Positions 17,492 through 26,706 of a DNA stretch of 64,000 bases are shown piece by piece. Origin of the DNA: Marinilabilia salmonicolor (lineage in GTDB: Bacteria > Bacteroidota > Bacteroidia > Bacteroidales > Marinilabiliaceae). The notes below the pieces were generated by a model. That model saw only the letters and a program-made list of their open reading frames with translations, was not told where the DNA came from and did no database searches. A program made the position numbers and the translations under genes. Each line of letters starts with the position of its first letter. The first letter of the stretch is position 1. The stretch spans positions 1 through 64,000 of the forward strand of contig NZ_PVTS01000018.1 of the NCBI RefSeq assembly GCF_003003035.1. Direction: 5' to 3'.

Positions 17492-18709
17492 ATGAAAAGG
17501 AAATTATTATTGCTACTACCACTTTTTGTTATTATCCTTATTTTTCTTGGGTATCGGTTTTTTATGGCCGATACTGTAGATAAAGATGAGATGGTGGTGG
17601 TTGAGAAGGGCCGGTTTGAGTATTACGTGGTCTCGATGGGCGAGTTGGAGGCTCATGAATCCAAAGATATTATGATTCCTGATGTATTGCTTAACCGAAC
17701 GGTACGCATCCGGCAGATTGCTATTAATGATCTTGTGCGTGAAGGTACAGAGGTAAAGAAAGGTGATTATGTTGCTACTTTGGATCCATCCGAAGTGGAA
17801 GAACATCTGAAATCTACGCAGGAGACACTGGATATGCTTTATGCTAACCTGGAAAATGCAAAAATGGATAGTTCGTTGAACCTTACTGACGCAAGGGATG
17901 CTATTCGTCGGAGCCATGATAATGTGCTGGATGCAGAAGTAAAGGTGGAACAATCGGTTTATGAGAGTAAAGCTGTGCAACGGCAAGCTGCAATTGAGCT
18001 GGAGATGGCTCGGAGGCAAATGGAACAGAAAAAAAGAAATTATCAGCAGCAGAAGAGAAAGAATGAGCTAAGTGTGCGGCGCATTGAAGATAATATCAGG
18101 CAGGAAGAACAACAGATGGAAACACTTCAGCAACTCAAGCGTGACCTGGTCATTAAAGCTCCCTCCGGAGGGGTTGTGGTGTATGTTCGGGAGTGGGACG
18201 GAGAGAAAAAGAAAGTTGGTGATATGGTGAGCCGTTGGGATCCCCGAATAGCGCTTCTTCCCGATTTATCTACCATTCTGTCGGTTACCTATGTGAAAGA
18301 AATTGATGTCAATGAAATTCATGAAGGAATGGCTGTGAAGATAACCATTGATGCATTTCCCGAGGAGGAATTCAACGGAGTGGTACGAACGGTTGCTAAT
18401 ATTGGGCAGGAGATAGAGGGACAATTTTTGAATGGTTTTAAAGTGGAAATTGAAGTGAATCCCAATGGTTTTGATTTGCTTCCGGGAATGACTTCTACCA
18501 ATAGGTTTATTATTCAGGCCATTGATAATCAGTTGATGATACCAAGGGATGTTGTATTTGTCGAAGAAAACGAACAGGTGGTTTATAAGAAAACCCCTCT
18601 GGGTATTGTCCGCCAGGAAGTAAAGATTGAAGGTGAAAATGAAAAAATGGTAAGAGTTACCGAAGGACTTTCTGAGGGAGATAAAATCTTGAAGCATCCT
18701 CCTCAGTGA
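17492..18709 (+). CDS. Second HlyD/MacA-type efflux adaptor protein
   Basis: This 405-residue protein is built like the adaptor at 12982: N-terminal anchor (LLLLLPLFVIILIFLGYRFF), lipoyl half (VREGTEVKKGDYVATLDPSEVEE), coiled-coil hairpin (about residues 100-215), second lipoyl half (VIKAPSGGVVVYVREWDGEKK) and beta-barrel (VKITIDAFPEEEFNGVVRTV). Shared phrases such as VEQSVYESKAVQRQA and VSRWDPRIALLPDLS show that the two adaptors are paralogues. It lacks the Pro-rich tail of the first. It lies downstream of the TolC gene, separated by the repeat tract, and may belong to the same pump or to a sister permease encoded elsewhere. Confidence 0.85.
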   Translation: MKRKLLLLLPLFVIILIFLGYRFFMADTVDKDEMVVVEKGRFEYYVVSMGELEAHESKDIMIPDVLLNRTVRIRQIAINDLVREGTEVKKGDYVATLDPSEVEEHLKSTQETLDMLYANLENAKMDSSLNLTDARDAIRRSHDNVLDAEVKVEQSVYESKAVQRQAAIELEMARRQMEQKKRNYQQQKRKNELSVRRIEDNIRQEEQQMETLQQLKRDLVIKAPSGGVVVYVREWDGEKKKVGDMVSRWDPRIALLPDLSTILSVTYVKEIDVNEIHEGMAVKITIDAFPEEEFNGVVRTVANIGQEIEGQFLNGFKVEIEVNPNGFDLLPGMTSTNRFIIQAIDNQLMIPRDVVFVEENEQVVYKKTPLGIVRQEVKIEGENEKMVRVTEGLSEGDKILKHPPQ

Positions 18710-18736
18710 CGATGTTGATTATCAGCTTATGAACAA

Positions 18737-18778
18737 ACCGTCATTGCTTGTGTTTTTCTATGTAATGGCGGTTTTTTT
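18737..18778 (+). terminator. Rho-independent terminator after the second adaptor
   Basis: ACCGTCATT (18737-18745) pairs with AATGGCGGT (18764-18772), with one G-T pair, followed by a run of T to 18778. It closes the efflux locus before the mdh promoter. Confidence 0.75.
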
Positions 18779-18873
18779 GTGGATGTTTTTGAGGGCTTGT
18801 TTGGTTTCTTTCTACTTTGATCTGAAGATTGAAAAAAAATGAAGAAATTTTTCTGCAATCAGAAGGTCTTGTT

Positions 18874-18881
18874 TATATTTG
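18874..18881 (+). promoter_or_regulatory. Bacteroidota -7 element upstream of mdh
   Basis: TATATTTG matches the TAnnTTTG consensus of the main Bacteroidota sigma factor, 63 bp before the mdh start. A clear -33 TTTG is not visible. Confidence 0.45.
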
Positions 18882-18943
18882 CCACTGAATTGAGTATGCA
18901 TTATAGATTTTAGATATATATAAACTCTCAAAAGTTAGTTTTT

Positions 18944-19873
18944 ATGAAAGTAACAGTTGTTGGCGCCGGAAATGTAGGCGCAACTTGTGCCGATGTGCTG
19001 GCCTATCGCGAGATTGCCAATGAAGTTATTCTGGTGGATATAAAAGAAGGTGTTGCCGAAGGCAAAGCTTTGGATGTGTGGCAAAAAGCACCTATTAATT
19101 TGTATGACACCCGAACTACTGGTGTAACCAATGATTATGAAAAAACTGCCGGTTCGGATGTCGTGGTAATCACTTCAGGTTTGCCCCGCAAACCGGGAAT
19201 GACTCGTGACGACCTTATCGAAACCAATGCCGGTATCGTTAAATCTGTTACTGAACAAGTGATTAAGTATTCTCCTGAAGCAATTATTGTCATTGTTTCC
19301 AATCCTTTGGATGTGATGACTTATCAGGCTCATATTTCTTCTAAACTTCCCCGTACCAAAGTCATAGGGATGGCCGGTATTTTGGATACAGCCCGTTACC
19401 GTGCATTTCTGGCTGAAGAATTGAATGTATCGCCCAAAGATATCCAGGCAGTTTTGATGGGCGGACATGGAGACACAATGGTTCCACTGCCTCGTTATAC
19501 CACTGTGGGTGGTATTCCGGTTACCGAACTTATCGAAAAGGACAAGCTGGATGCAATTATTGAACGTACCAAATTTGGTGGAGGCGAATTGGTGAAACTG
19601 ATGGGTACTTCTGCATGGTATGCTCCCGGTTCGGCTGCAGCCCAAATGGTTGAGGCCATCGTTCGTGATCAGAAACGTGTTTTCCCCGTCTGTATCAAAC
19701 TTGACGGAGAATACGGCATCGATGACTGTTACCTGGGGGTTCCGGTTATTCTTGGTAAAAACGGAGTGGAAAAAGTTATCGAACTTGATCTGAACAGCGA
19801 TGAAAAAGCATTGCTGGAAGATAGTCGTCTGCATGTGAAAGAAGTGATGGCTGTTTTGGAGCGTTTGAGCTAA
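18944..19873 (+). CDS. mdh: Malate dehydrogenase (LDH-like type)
   Basis: This 309-residue NAD-dependent dehydrogenase of the TCA cycle interconverts malate and oxaloacetate. It has an N-terminal Rossmann motif (VVGAGNVGATCA) and Asp in VDIKEG for NAD specificity. The substrate-binding loop GLPRKPGMTRDDL (the Arg pair characteristic of malate dehydrogenase) is present. Other motifs are VSNPLDVMTY, and MGGHGDTMVPL with catalytic His175. The Arg-Lys-Pro loop favours malate over lactate. It is monocistronic: own -7 element upstream and strong terminator downstream. Confidence 0.95.
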   Translation: MKVTVVGAGNVGATCADVLAYREIANEVILVDIKEGVAEGKALDVWQKAPINLYDTRTTGVTNDYEKTAGSDVVVITSGLPRKPGMTRDDLIETNAGIVKSVTEQVIKYSPEAIIVIVSNPLDVMTYQAHISSKLPRTKVIGMAGILDTARYRAFLAEELNVSPKDIQAVLMGGHGDTMVPLPRYTTVGGIPVTELIEKDKLDAIIERTKFGGGELVKLMGTSAWYAPGSAAAQMVEAIVRDQKRVFPVCIKLDGEYGIDDCYLGVPVILGKNGVEKVIELDLNSDEKALLEDSRLHVKEVMAVLERLS

Positions 19874-19893
19874 GCAACAATATTTTTATCTGG

Positions 19894-19925
19894 ACCGGAA
19901 TTCCTCAGGAGTTCCGGTTTTTTTT
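19894..19925 (+). terminator. Rho-independent terminator after mdh
   Basis: ACCGGAA (19894-19900) pairs with TTCCGGT (19912-19918), and an inner TCCT/AGGA pairing extends the stem. Eight T residues follow. Confidence 0.85.
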
Positions 19926-20074
19926 GTACGTTTTCGGACACAAAAGTTTCGATTTCGCACAAAAAGATTGACATTACTGCTACTTTGTTGTTTTAGTATT
20001 GATCGTTGCATCAGTTTGTTGTGTGTTTTGGCCCGGATTGTGCTTAGAAAAAGAAAAACATGGAGGGTTTAACT

Positions 20075-20803
20075 ATGACACGTTATCTGATAGTGCTTGC
20101 AGCTTTTTTAATCCCGGTGGGAATGACCGGATGTTTATACGATTACTCCGATTCCGATGACCAATCCGGGAACCGGTTGAACACCCGTCAGGAGACCGGT
20201 GAGTTTTCTTCCGTCCGACTATCCGGAAATTATTTTGTTCGTCTTGAAAATGCTGATGTTTCTTCTGTAGAGATCATAACAGATGAGGAAACGAGGCAGA
20301 AGATTTTCCTGGAGATTCATGAAGGGGTTTTGACAGTAAGGAATGTTGAGAAAAGAAAGTTTAATAACAGAAAAGAAGTTAAGTTGATAATCAGGGCTCC
20401 CGGAATTCATTCCATAAAAATAGAGGAAGAAGCAACCATTGTTTCTGAAAATCCTTTCAGGTTTGATTCCTTACATATTGAAAGTGCCGGAGCTTTAAAG
20501 ATGGATATGGAACTGCAGGGAGAACGCTTAACCGGCACATTTGCTGGCGCTACCAACCTGGATTTTCGGGGAACCGTGGCTAGCGTAAAGCTGAATATGC
20601 CAGGTGCCGGAAAAGTTAATGCCTTTGATCTGAAGACAGAAGAGATGGATTTGTCCATGTCAGGAGCTGCCAAGGCAGAGGTTTATGCCAGCAAACGCAT
20701 TCATGTGGATGCATCCGGCGCATGCTCCATTGTCTATAAAGGTAACCCCGAACAGGTTTATACCAATGTTACAGGAATAGGGCGTGTACATGAAGCCCGT
20801 TAA
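20075..20803 (+). CDS. DUF2807 (GIN-domain) lipoprotein
   Basis: This 242-residue putative lipoprotein has an N-terminal signal (MTRYLIVLAAFLIPVGMTGC) and lipid-accepting Cys20. The rest is a right-handed parallel beta structure typical of DUF2807: short repeats such as SVRLSGNYFVRLENADVSSV, LHIESAGALKMDM, VKLNMPGAGKVNAFDL and MDLSMSGAAKAEVY. The family is widespread in Bacteroidota as head GIN-domain proteins of unknown role, probably at the cell surface. I chose the ATG at 20075 over the one at 20060 because a GGAGG lies just upstream at 20062 and the signal peptide starts there. Confidence 0.8.
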   Translation: MTRYLIVLAAFLIPVGMTGCLYDYSDSDDQSGNRLNTRQETGEFSSVRLSGNYFVRLENADVSSVEIITDEETRQKIFLEIHEGVLTVRNVEKRKFNNRKEVKLIIRAPGIHSIKIEEEATIVSENPFRFDSLHIESAGALKMDMELQGERLTGTFAGATNLDFRGTVASVKLNMPGAGKVNAFDLKTEEMDLSMSGAAKAEVYASKRIHVDASGACSIVYKGNPEQVYTNVTGIGRVHEAR

Positions 20804-20826
20804 AGCATAGAAACCTTTTGGTTCTG

Positions 20827-22005
20827 TCAGGTTTCTGAATCCTCCTCACCAGGAGGATTTTCTTTGGTGGCCAATGGGCCTGAATTGACAGGCTCTTTGA
20901 TGATTAATCTGCGATAATAGGAAATGAGGAGGGTGGTAAGGGGTAAGGCGAGTAACATTCCCAGAAGTCCCATGATAGATCCCCATACCGACAATGACAA
21001 CAGTATTATTGCAGGATTCATATTGTAAGCTTTGCCCATTATTTTGGGTACCAAAATGGTGTCCTGGATGATCTGAACAATTGCTATTACGATGAAAACA
21101 GACAATAAAACAGACCAGAAACTATCTCCTGTTTCCATTGATTTTAGTAATGCCAGCAGGATTGCGGGTAAGAAACCAACCATCTGCAGATAGGGAATGA
21201 TGTTCAGAAGACCAATCAGAAGACCAAGAGTTATTCCCATTGGCAGATCAATGATTTTAAAGCCGGTCGCCATTAAAACACCCACCGTCATGGCGATTAG
21301 AAACTGGTTGCGAAAATATATCCGCATAGACAATTTTAAATCTTCGGCAACCTCTTGTGCCAGGGGTCTGTATTTTTGCGGAATCAACTTTGGCCATGAA
21401 GATTCCATCTTGGGATAGTCAATGAGGATGAAAATCAGGTATAAGAGCACAATCAGAAAACCCAGGGTGCCAAAAAGAATGTTTAATGATCCCGAAAAAA
21501 ACTGTAAAACAGGTTTAGAAATATCTTTGAGGGCTTCTGTAATGTCTGAAGTATTCAGGATTTTCTGTAGGTCCCTGCTGGCCAGCCTGTCTCTTAACCA
21601 TTCATCTATGGCGGCTGGTAAGATGTCGTGATAGGAGGTGTTTTTAAGATAGGTTTTTATCAATTGGGCCATTTTGTGCATCTCCTCCATAAATTGGGGG
21701 ATGAGCCACCAAAGTATCAGGGAAATGATAAGCGTCAGAAAAAGGAGTGCAAATATTACCGAGAGTCCCCGGTGCCTGATGCGCATCTTTTTCTGAATAA
21801 AGCAGACCAACGGGTCGATGAGGTAGGCCAACAGAACAGCAATAAAAAACGGCACCAATACGTTACTAAGGTAACGAACCAACAGAACCATTCCGGTAAT
21901 AACCAGGGCTGCAATAACCATTCGTATGACTTTGTCGAAGGTGTAAGGTTTTCCGGAAAAGAAATTATCGATGTGCTGCCGGTCATTATTTTGTTCTGTT
22001 TTCAT
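20827..22005 (-). CDS. AI-2E family transporter (PerM-like permease)
   Basis: This 392-residue membrane protein has about eight hydrophobic helices, clustered at residues 28-90, 160-190 and 240-370. Family motifs include FFIAVLLAYLIDPLV near the N-terminus, GLLNIIPYLQMVGFLPA in the middle and QIIQDTILVPKIMGKAYNMNP towards the end. The family is known for autoinducer-2 export in E. coli TqsA and for Na+/H+ antiport in other members, so the substrate here is open. It converges with the DUF2807 gene, with 23 bp between the stops. A short hairpin (AGAAACC/GGTTTCT, 20809-20836) spans the gap. Confidence 0.85.
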   Translation of the reverse strand: MKTEQNNDRQHIDNFFSGKPYTFDKVIRMVIAALVITGMVLLVRYLSNVLVPFFIAVLLAYLIDPLVCFIQKKMRIRHRGLSVIFALLFLTLIISLILWWLIPQFMEEMHKMAQLIKTYLKNTSYHDILPAAIDEWLRDRLASRDLQKILNTSDITEALKDISKPVLQFFSGSLNILFGTLGFLIVLLYLIFILIDYPKMESSWPKLIPQKYRPLAQEVAEDLKLSMRIYFRNQFLIAMTVGVLMATGFKIIDLPMGITLGLLIGLLNIIPYLQMVGFLPAILLALLKSMETGDSFWSVLLSVFIVIAIVQIIQDTILVPKIMGKAYNMNPAIILLSLSVWGSIMGLLGMLLALPLTTLLISYYRRLIIKEPVNSGPLATKENPPGEEDSET

Positions 22006-22176
22006 GGTATATTATTAATGATGTTTTCTCTTTTGATGTCAGGCTCTTTGGGCTGAAGAGAAAATATGAAAATTCAGGATGCTTTTTATGATGTTATTTG
22101 AAACTTAAAAGTAAAACAATCGTAGAATTTCATTGTTAATATATGTAAAAAAAAGTTTGACTTTAATAAAAAAATC

Positions 22177-22207
22177 TTTGTAATTTGAGTAATCCTTCCT
22201 TAATTTG
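22177..22207 (+). promoter_or_regulatory. Probable promoter for the beta-helix lipoprotein gene
   Basis: TTTG at 22177-22180 and TTAATTTG at 22200-22207 have the 19-base spacing of Bacteroidota promoters; the second element has one mismatch to TAnnTTTG. The start codon is about 130 bp downstream. The rest of the 332-bp divergent gap (22006-22337) shows nothing else. Confidence 0.4.
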
Positions 22208-22337
22208 CAGGATATTATGAAACGGGAGGATTTTTAGTACCTTTTTTTGATGTGTTGCATGATGAAAGGCTTTGTTACAGAGGTTTTGCAGTTAGTAAAG
22301 GAAGGTGTTTGTATTGTTGATGGATTGATTTGTTGAT

Positions 22338-23792
22338 TTGAAGAATAAAAAAATAAATATTGTCACACGGGTTACATTCTTGTTTACTCTGCTTTCGGTA
22401 ATTCTATTTGCCGGATGTGAGCGGGAATATGTCTTCCGTGAAGGTAATGAAACTCTTTCCTTTAGTACAGATACCGTTGCTTTCGACACCATTTTTACAT
22501 CTGTTGGTTCTACCACTCAGAATTTGAGAGTTTACAATCCCGTTCAGGAAGATATGATGATTGAAGCCATTGAACTGGCCGGAGGGGATAATTCTGACTT
22601 TCTGATGAATGTGAATGGAACCGCCGGCAGTATGGTTTATGATGTTCCATTGCGGGGAAATGACAGTTTGTTCGTTTTTGTGGAGGTAAACATCAATCCC
22701 ACGTCCGAAAATGCTCCCTTTGTCGTTACCGACTCCTTGCTTGTATATACGCGAACCCGCATATATACCATACAGTTGATGGCCTATGGTCAGAATGTGA
22801 TACCTCTGCGTAAAGAAACCCTGAAGACCACTACTTTTACCAAAGATAAACCCTACCTGATTTATGATTGGGTTGTGGTGGACAGTGCTGAAACGCTCAC
22901 TATTGAGCCAGGCGCTAAACTGCATTTTCATAAAGATGCCTCATTGTTGGTTTTTGGATCATTGCAGGTGAAGGGGACCCTGGAGGAGCCGGTTACATTT
23001 ACCAGCGACCGGCTGGATGAGTGGTATGAAGATAAAACCGGACAGTGGGGGTATATTCAGTTGATGCCCGATAGTAAAGATCATATTATTGAGAATGCGA
23101 CCATCCGGAACAGTACTATGGGACTGGTAGTGGATTCTGTAGGGTATAAACCTGATGCTAAACCATTGTATCTTCGCAATGTGGTTATAGAGCATGTGGC
23201 TTCTCAGGGCCTTATTGCTCAGCACTCTGCTATTGAAGCCTCTAATTCGGTGTTTGGTAATTGTGGCAGTGCATCTGTAGCTTTAACTCTTGGAGGGAGT
23301 TACAACTTTTATCATTGTACGATTGCCAACTATTTTACCTTTAACTATCGCAGTACTCCTGCTTTGCTTATCTCAAATTATTTTGTGGATGCAAATGATA
23401 TGGAACAGTTTTTTTCACTGGACGCTGCCAATTTCTATAACTGCATCATTTCCGGAAGAAATAGCAATGAAGTTAAATTTGACTTCCAGTCTGATGAAGA
23501 TATGAAGCTGGATGAGCTGATTAACGTGAGTTTTGATCACTCACTGGTTCAGATTGATGAGGATCAGCAAGAGAATTATTCCGCATTCTTTGATGAAGGG
23601 GTGCTGTTTAATGAGCATCCCGGGTTTGTGGATGTGATAAAGTATGACTATCAGCTTGACTCACTCTCAGTGGCACGGGATGCCGGGAGTGTGAATATTG
23701 CCAAAGAGTTTCCGGAAGATGCAATGGGAGCGAGCAGAATAGATGATGAAGCACCCGACATGGGGGCTTTTGAACGCATTGATGAGTTTTAA
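22338..23792 (+). CDS. Right-handed beta-helix lipoprotein
   Basis: This 484-residue protein starts at a TTG; no ATG lies upstream in frame, and the signal MKNKKINIVTRVTFLF..., with lipobox LFAGC near residue 27, begins there. Residues about 40-160 form a beta-sandwich-like region (STTQNLRVYNPVQEDMMIE). Residues about 165-420 carry the short repeats of a parallel beta-helix (LTIEPGAKLHFHKDASLLVF, IENATIRNSTMGLVV, IEASNSVFGNCGSASVAL). Such folds often bind or cleave polysaccharides, but I see no catalytic signature. It is probably an exported surface protein of unknown role. Confidence 0.75.
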   Translation: MKNKKINIVTRVTFLFTLLSVILFAGCEREYVFREGNETLSFSTDTVAFDTIFTSVGSTTQNLRVYNPVQEDMMIEAIELAGGDNSDFLMNVNGTAGSMVYDVPLRGNDSLFVFVEVNINPTSENAPFVVTDSLLVYTRTRIYTIQLMAYGQNVIPLRKETLKTTTFTKDKPYLIYDWVVVDSAETLTIEPGAKLHFHKDASLLVFGSLQVKGTLEEPVTFTSDRLDEWYEDKTGQWGYIQLMPDSKDHIIENATIRNSTMGLVVDSVGYKPDAKPLYLRNVVIEHVASQGLIAQHSAIEASNSVFGNCGSASVALTLGGSYNFYHCTIANYFTFNYRSTPALLISNYFVDANDMEQFFSLDAANFYNCIISGRNSNEVKFDFQSDEDMKLDELINVSFDHSLVQIDEDQQENYSAFFDEGVLFNEHPGFVDVIKYDYQLDSLSVARDAGSVNIAKEFPEDAMGASRIDDEAPDMGAFERIDEF

Positions 23793-23968
23793 AAGGTGGA
23801 AAGATTGTTCGTCTTCCCGTTTCACTTGTTGTATTGTTTTTTATTTTAGTTACGGATTTGCTTCAAAATATTGCTAAGCAGAAAGAGTGGATGCAGGATT
23901 TTTGAAGATTACCTTACGTGCCAGCCTTAAAGCAGTTGATTTTAGTTACTTTTAACCTGACCTTTTTC

Positions 23969-24985
23969 ATGACCTTTCTTGGTGCACTTCGTGGTATTTT
24001 ATTCCTCTTGGTTTTTTTGAGGGTTGTCTCAATGTTTGGTCAGGCAAAGAGTCCTGACCCGGCCGGTGTCATGTTCTACAATGTGGAGAACCTATTCAAT
24101 CCTAAGCATAATGAGGGGAAAAATGATCTTGAATTTACTCCGGATGGTGATCGTCGCTGGAATCGTTTTCGGCAGATTAAGAAAGAGAATAATATTTGCC
24201 GGGTCATTCTATATGCCGGTAGATGGATTCCCCCGGTATTGATTGGTCTGTGTGAAGTTGAAGACCGAAAAGTTTTGGAAAGTCTGGTGTTTAATACCGG
24301 TTTGCAGCATCTTGATTATTCAATTGTTCATTTTGACTCTCCGGATAAAAGAGGGATTGATGCGGCGCTCTTGTACCGAAGCAATCGTTTTTCAGTTTTG
24401 GAAGCAGAACCTCACCAGGTGATTTTTGAAGAGGATAATCGTCCCACCAGAGATATATTGTATGTGAAGGGCGTTCTGGATGGCAGAGACACCCTGCATG
24501 TAATGGTGAATCACTGGCCATCGCGGTGGGGAGGTGAAATGGCCACAAGTAATAAGCGGATGGTGGCCTCTTCAGTGCTTAAAAATTTGTGTGATACTAT
24601 TTTAAACCAAAATCCGACAGCTGCAATTATTGCCATGGGCGATTTTAATGACGGGCCTGAAGATGAGAGTCTCAGGAACCTGAAGTGCTGTTTGGAGAAT
24701 ATTGCCCTGAATTCGGATGGAGATGTGCCGGGAACCATAAAATACCGGCACGAATGGGATTGTTTTGATCAAATTTTGGTTTCTGAAAATTTGTTGCCCG
24801 GTGCCGGTAAATTGGCTCTTAAAGAGGAAAAGATGAAAATTATCAGTGCTCCTTTTTTGCTGGAGGATGATCCTGTTTATCCGGGCAAAATGCTTAACCG
24901 GACTTATCGCGGATTTGAATACCAGGGCGGGTTCAGTGATCATCTGCCCGTATATGTGGAGCTTGTCAGGCCTCCTGTGCCCTGA
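23969..24985 (+). CDS. Exported endonuclease/exonuclease/phosphatase family protein
   Basis: With the ATG at 23969 the protein has 338 residues and a signal peptide (MTFLGALRGILFLLVFLRVVSMFGQ). The metal-dependent hydrolase fold is shown by MFYNVENLFNP (Asn), LCEVEDRKVLE (metal Glu), HWPSRWGG, IIAMGDFNDGPEDES (Asp-x-Asn) and the C-terminal GFSDHLPVYVEL (Asp-His). These are the conserved residues of the DNase I/inositol phosphatase superfamily. The exported location suggests scavenging of nucleic acids or phosphoesters. A GTG at 23918 would extend the N-terminus but spoils the signal. The end overlaps the convergent cvfB gene by 20 bp. Confidence 0.82.
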   Translation: MTFLGALRGILFLLVFLRVVSMFGQAKSPDPAGVMFYNVENLFNPKHNEGKNDLEFTPDGDRRWNRFRQIKKENNICRVILYAGRWIPPVLIGLCEVEDRKVLESLVFNTGLQHLDYSIVHFDSPDKRGIDAALLYRSNRFSVLEAEPHQVIFEEDNRPTRDILYVKGVLDGRDTLHVMVNHWPSRWGGEMATSNKRMVASSVLKNLCDTILNQNPTAAIIAMGDFNDGPEDESLRNLKCCLENIALNSDGDVPGTIKYRHEWDCFDQILVSENLLPGAGKLALKEEKMKIISAPFLLEDDPVYPGKMLNRTYRGFEYQGGFSDHLPVYVELVRPPVP

Positions 24986-25802
24986 TGCCATCTTTTTCCA
25001 AAACAATTTTCTTTTGCTTGTAAAGAGAACCTACTGCTTTTTTGAAAGCTTTTTTACTCATCTTCAGTAACAATCTTATCTCTTCGGGTGAGGAGCTGTC
25101 AGTAAGAGGGAGGAACCCATTGTTTTGGGTTAGTTTTTCCCGCAACTGTTCCACATTGTCATCGATGCCTCCGGCACCTATGGGGGACAATGAGAGATCT
25201 ATTTTTTCGTCTTCACGGATACGGACAATATAGCCTGGTACTTTTTGACCTGTTTCGGGAGGTTCATGGGTTTGATCTTTGTAAATCAATCCCAGATGTG
25301 TTTGGTTGATAATGGCTTTGTAGCCTAACTCCGTGGCGCCCGCGATAATGAGGTCCACTTTGTCTCCCGGTTGATAATTGTGTGAGACATTGTCAAGAAA
25401 TTTCTCAATTTTGGCAGAGGCTACAATCCGCTTGGTCTCATCATCAAGATAGACAAATACCAGATAGCTGTTTCCTTCCACCATCCTCACTTTTTGTTCC
25501 CTGAACGGGACCAGCAGGTCTTTGGGGAGCCCCCAGTCTAAGAACGCACCAACATTGGATACATCATTTACTTTCAGATAACCAAATTGTCCGACAGTGA
25601 TGAGCGGTTGTTCGGTGCTGGCAACCAGACGGTCTTCAGAATCCAGATAAATGAAGACCTGTATTTCCTGTCCGGGTTTCAGATCGGACGTGACATAACG
25701 GTTAGGCAAAAGTATGTTGCCAAGATTTCCTCCGTCAAGAAAAGCCCCGAACTGAGACATTTCTGCAACTTTGAGCTTGTTGTACTGACCAATCTGAACC
25801 AT
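24966..25802 (-). CDS. cvfB: CvfB-type S1 RNA-binding protein
   Basis: This 278-residue protein has three tandem S1-like domains: about residues 1-65 (GQYNKLKVAEMSQFGAFLDG), 66-135 (GQFGYLKVNDVSNVGAFLDW) and 145-210 (PGDKVDLIIAGATELGYKAI). A C-terminal winged helix (about 215-278) contains SSSPEEIRLLLKMSKKAFKK. This is the full architecture of CvfB (conserved virulence factor B), a cytoplasmic RNA-binding regulator first described in Staphylococcus. It is the last gene of the ROK/GH2 run, 24 bp after the second ROK gene, though it may be a housekeeping passenger there. Confidence 0.88.
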   Translation of the reverse strand: MVQIGQYNKLKVAEMSQFGAFLDGGNLGNILLPNRYVTSDLKPGQEIQVFIYLDSEDRLVASTEQPLITVGQFGYLKVNDVSNVGAFLDWGLPKDLLVPFREQKVRMVEGNSYLVFVYLDDETKRIVASAKIEKFLDNVSHNYQPGDKVDLIIAGATELGYKAIINQTHLGLIYKDQTHEPPETGQKVPGYIVRIREDEKIDLSLSPIGAGGIDDNVEQLREKLTQNNGFLPLTDSSSPEEIRLLLKMSKKAFKKAVGSLYKQKKIVLEKDGIRAQEA

Positions 25803-25826
25803 ATAGTAAGATTTGTTTTTATCTGT

Positions 25827-26702
25827 TTAATTGTTTCTTTGAGCATCAAAATAGAGGGCTGCCGCCCCAAGTACCTCAATGTTGGGGTTTGAGCTGACTT
25901 CGATTTTCAGATGTTCCACCGATTTTTCGAAAGGAAAACTGTTGAGGTTTTTTCTAAGTGATTCTTCAAAATAGGGGAAGAAATCTGCAACGGGACCGCT
26001 GATGACAATGAGTTCAGGATCAACGGAAAACATAACAGTCATGATGAAATTGGCAAAATCAAAACCAAATTGCTCCAGAATGGCCAGTGCAATTTTGTCT
26101 TGTTTCCGGGCTCTTTCCAACAGATTTTTGGGTTTTATACCGTATTTTACGTCGAAGTAGCCTGTGGTGCAGTAATATTCGAAGTTCCGATCTTTGTAGG
26201 GAATATACCCAAATTCACCTGCGCCACAATTAGAACCACTGTACAGGCGATTGTTCATTATAATTCCTGCACCTAAACCAACTCCTCCAACAATGGCTGC
26301 CATATTTCGGCACCGGGTACCTTTTCCATAATATTTTTCCCCGATGGCCAGGCAGTTGGCATCATTGTTTACGTATATCCCGGTTTTAAAATGCACTTTC
26401 AGGAGTTCTCCCAGATGCACTGTTCGCCACGATGGAATGTGCTCTACATTATAGACAATGCCTTTGTGGACATCAACCAGGCTGGGTACTCCGATTCCGA
26501 TTCCGGCAATATCGGGTGTGTAGAGTCTGGAAATTGCATCAATAACCTGACTTAAAACAACCTCTTCTTCGGCCGTGTTGTCAATTTCAACTTCCAGATA
26601 TTCATCTACTTTGTCATTAACAATCCTTCCGGCCTTGAGGTCTTTCCCTTCTAAAAAAACACCTATAACCGGTTCATCCGGACGGGTTAAGTCTTTTATC
26701 AT
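25827..26702 (-). CDS. ROK-family protein with degenerate phosphate motif (possible pseudokinase)
   Basis: This 291-residue ROK-fold protein is closely related to its upstream neighbour. It keeps GIGIGVPSLVD, the sugar-binding/catalytic YVNNDANCLAIGE (Asp114), GVGLGAGII and the EFGYIPYKDRNFEYYC region. The N-terminal phosphate-1 motif, D-x-GG-T in active kinases, reads VFLEGKDLKAG here, so the Asp, the GG pair and the Thr are all altered. ATP use is therefore doubtful, and a regulatory or structural role is possible. I chose the start MIKDLTRP at 26702, 4 bp after the upstream gene ends; the frame is open further upstream. Confidence 0.75.
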   Translation of the reverse strand: MIKDLTRPDEPVIGVFLEGKDLKAGRIVNDKVDEYLEVEIDNTAEEEVVLSQVIDAISRLYTPDIAGIGIGVPSLVDVHKGIVYNVEHIPSWRTVHLGELLKVHFKTGIYVNNDANCLAIGEKYYGKGTRCRNMAAIVGGVGLGAGIIMNNRLYSGSNCGAGEFGYIPYKDRNFEYYCTTGYFDVKYGIKPKNLLERARKQDKIALAILEQFGFDFANFIMTVMFSVDPELIVISGPVADFFPYFEESLRKNLNSFPFEKSVEHLKIEVSSNPNIEVLGAAALYFDAQRNN

Positions 26703-26706
26703 GACC

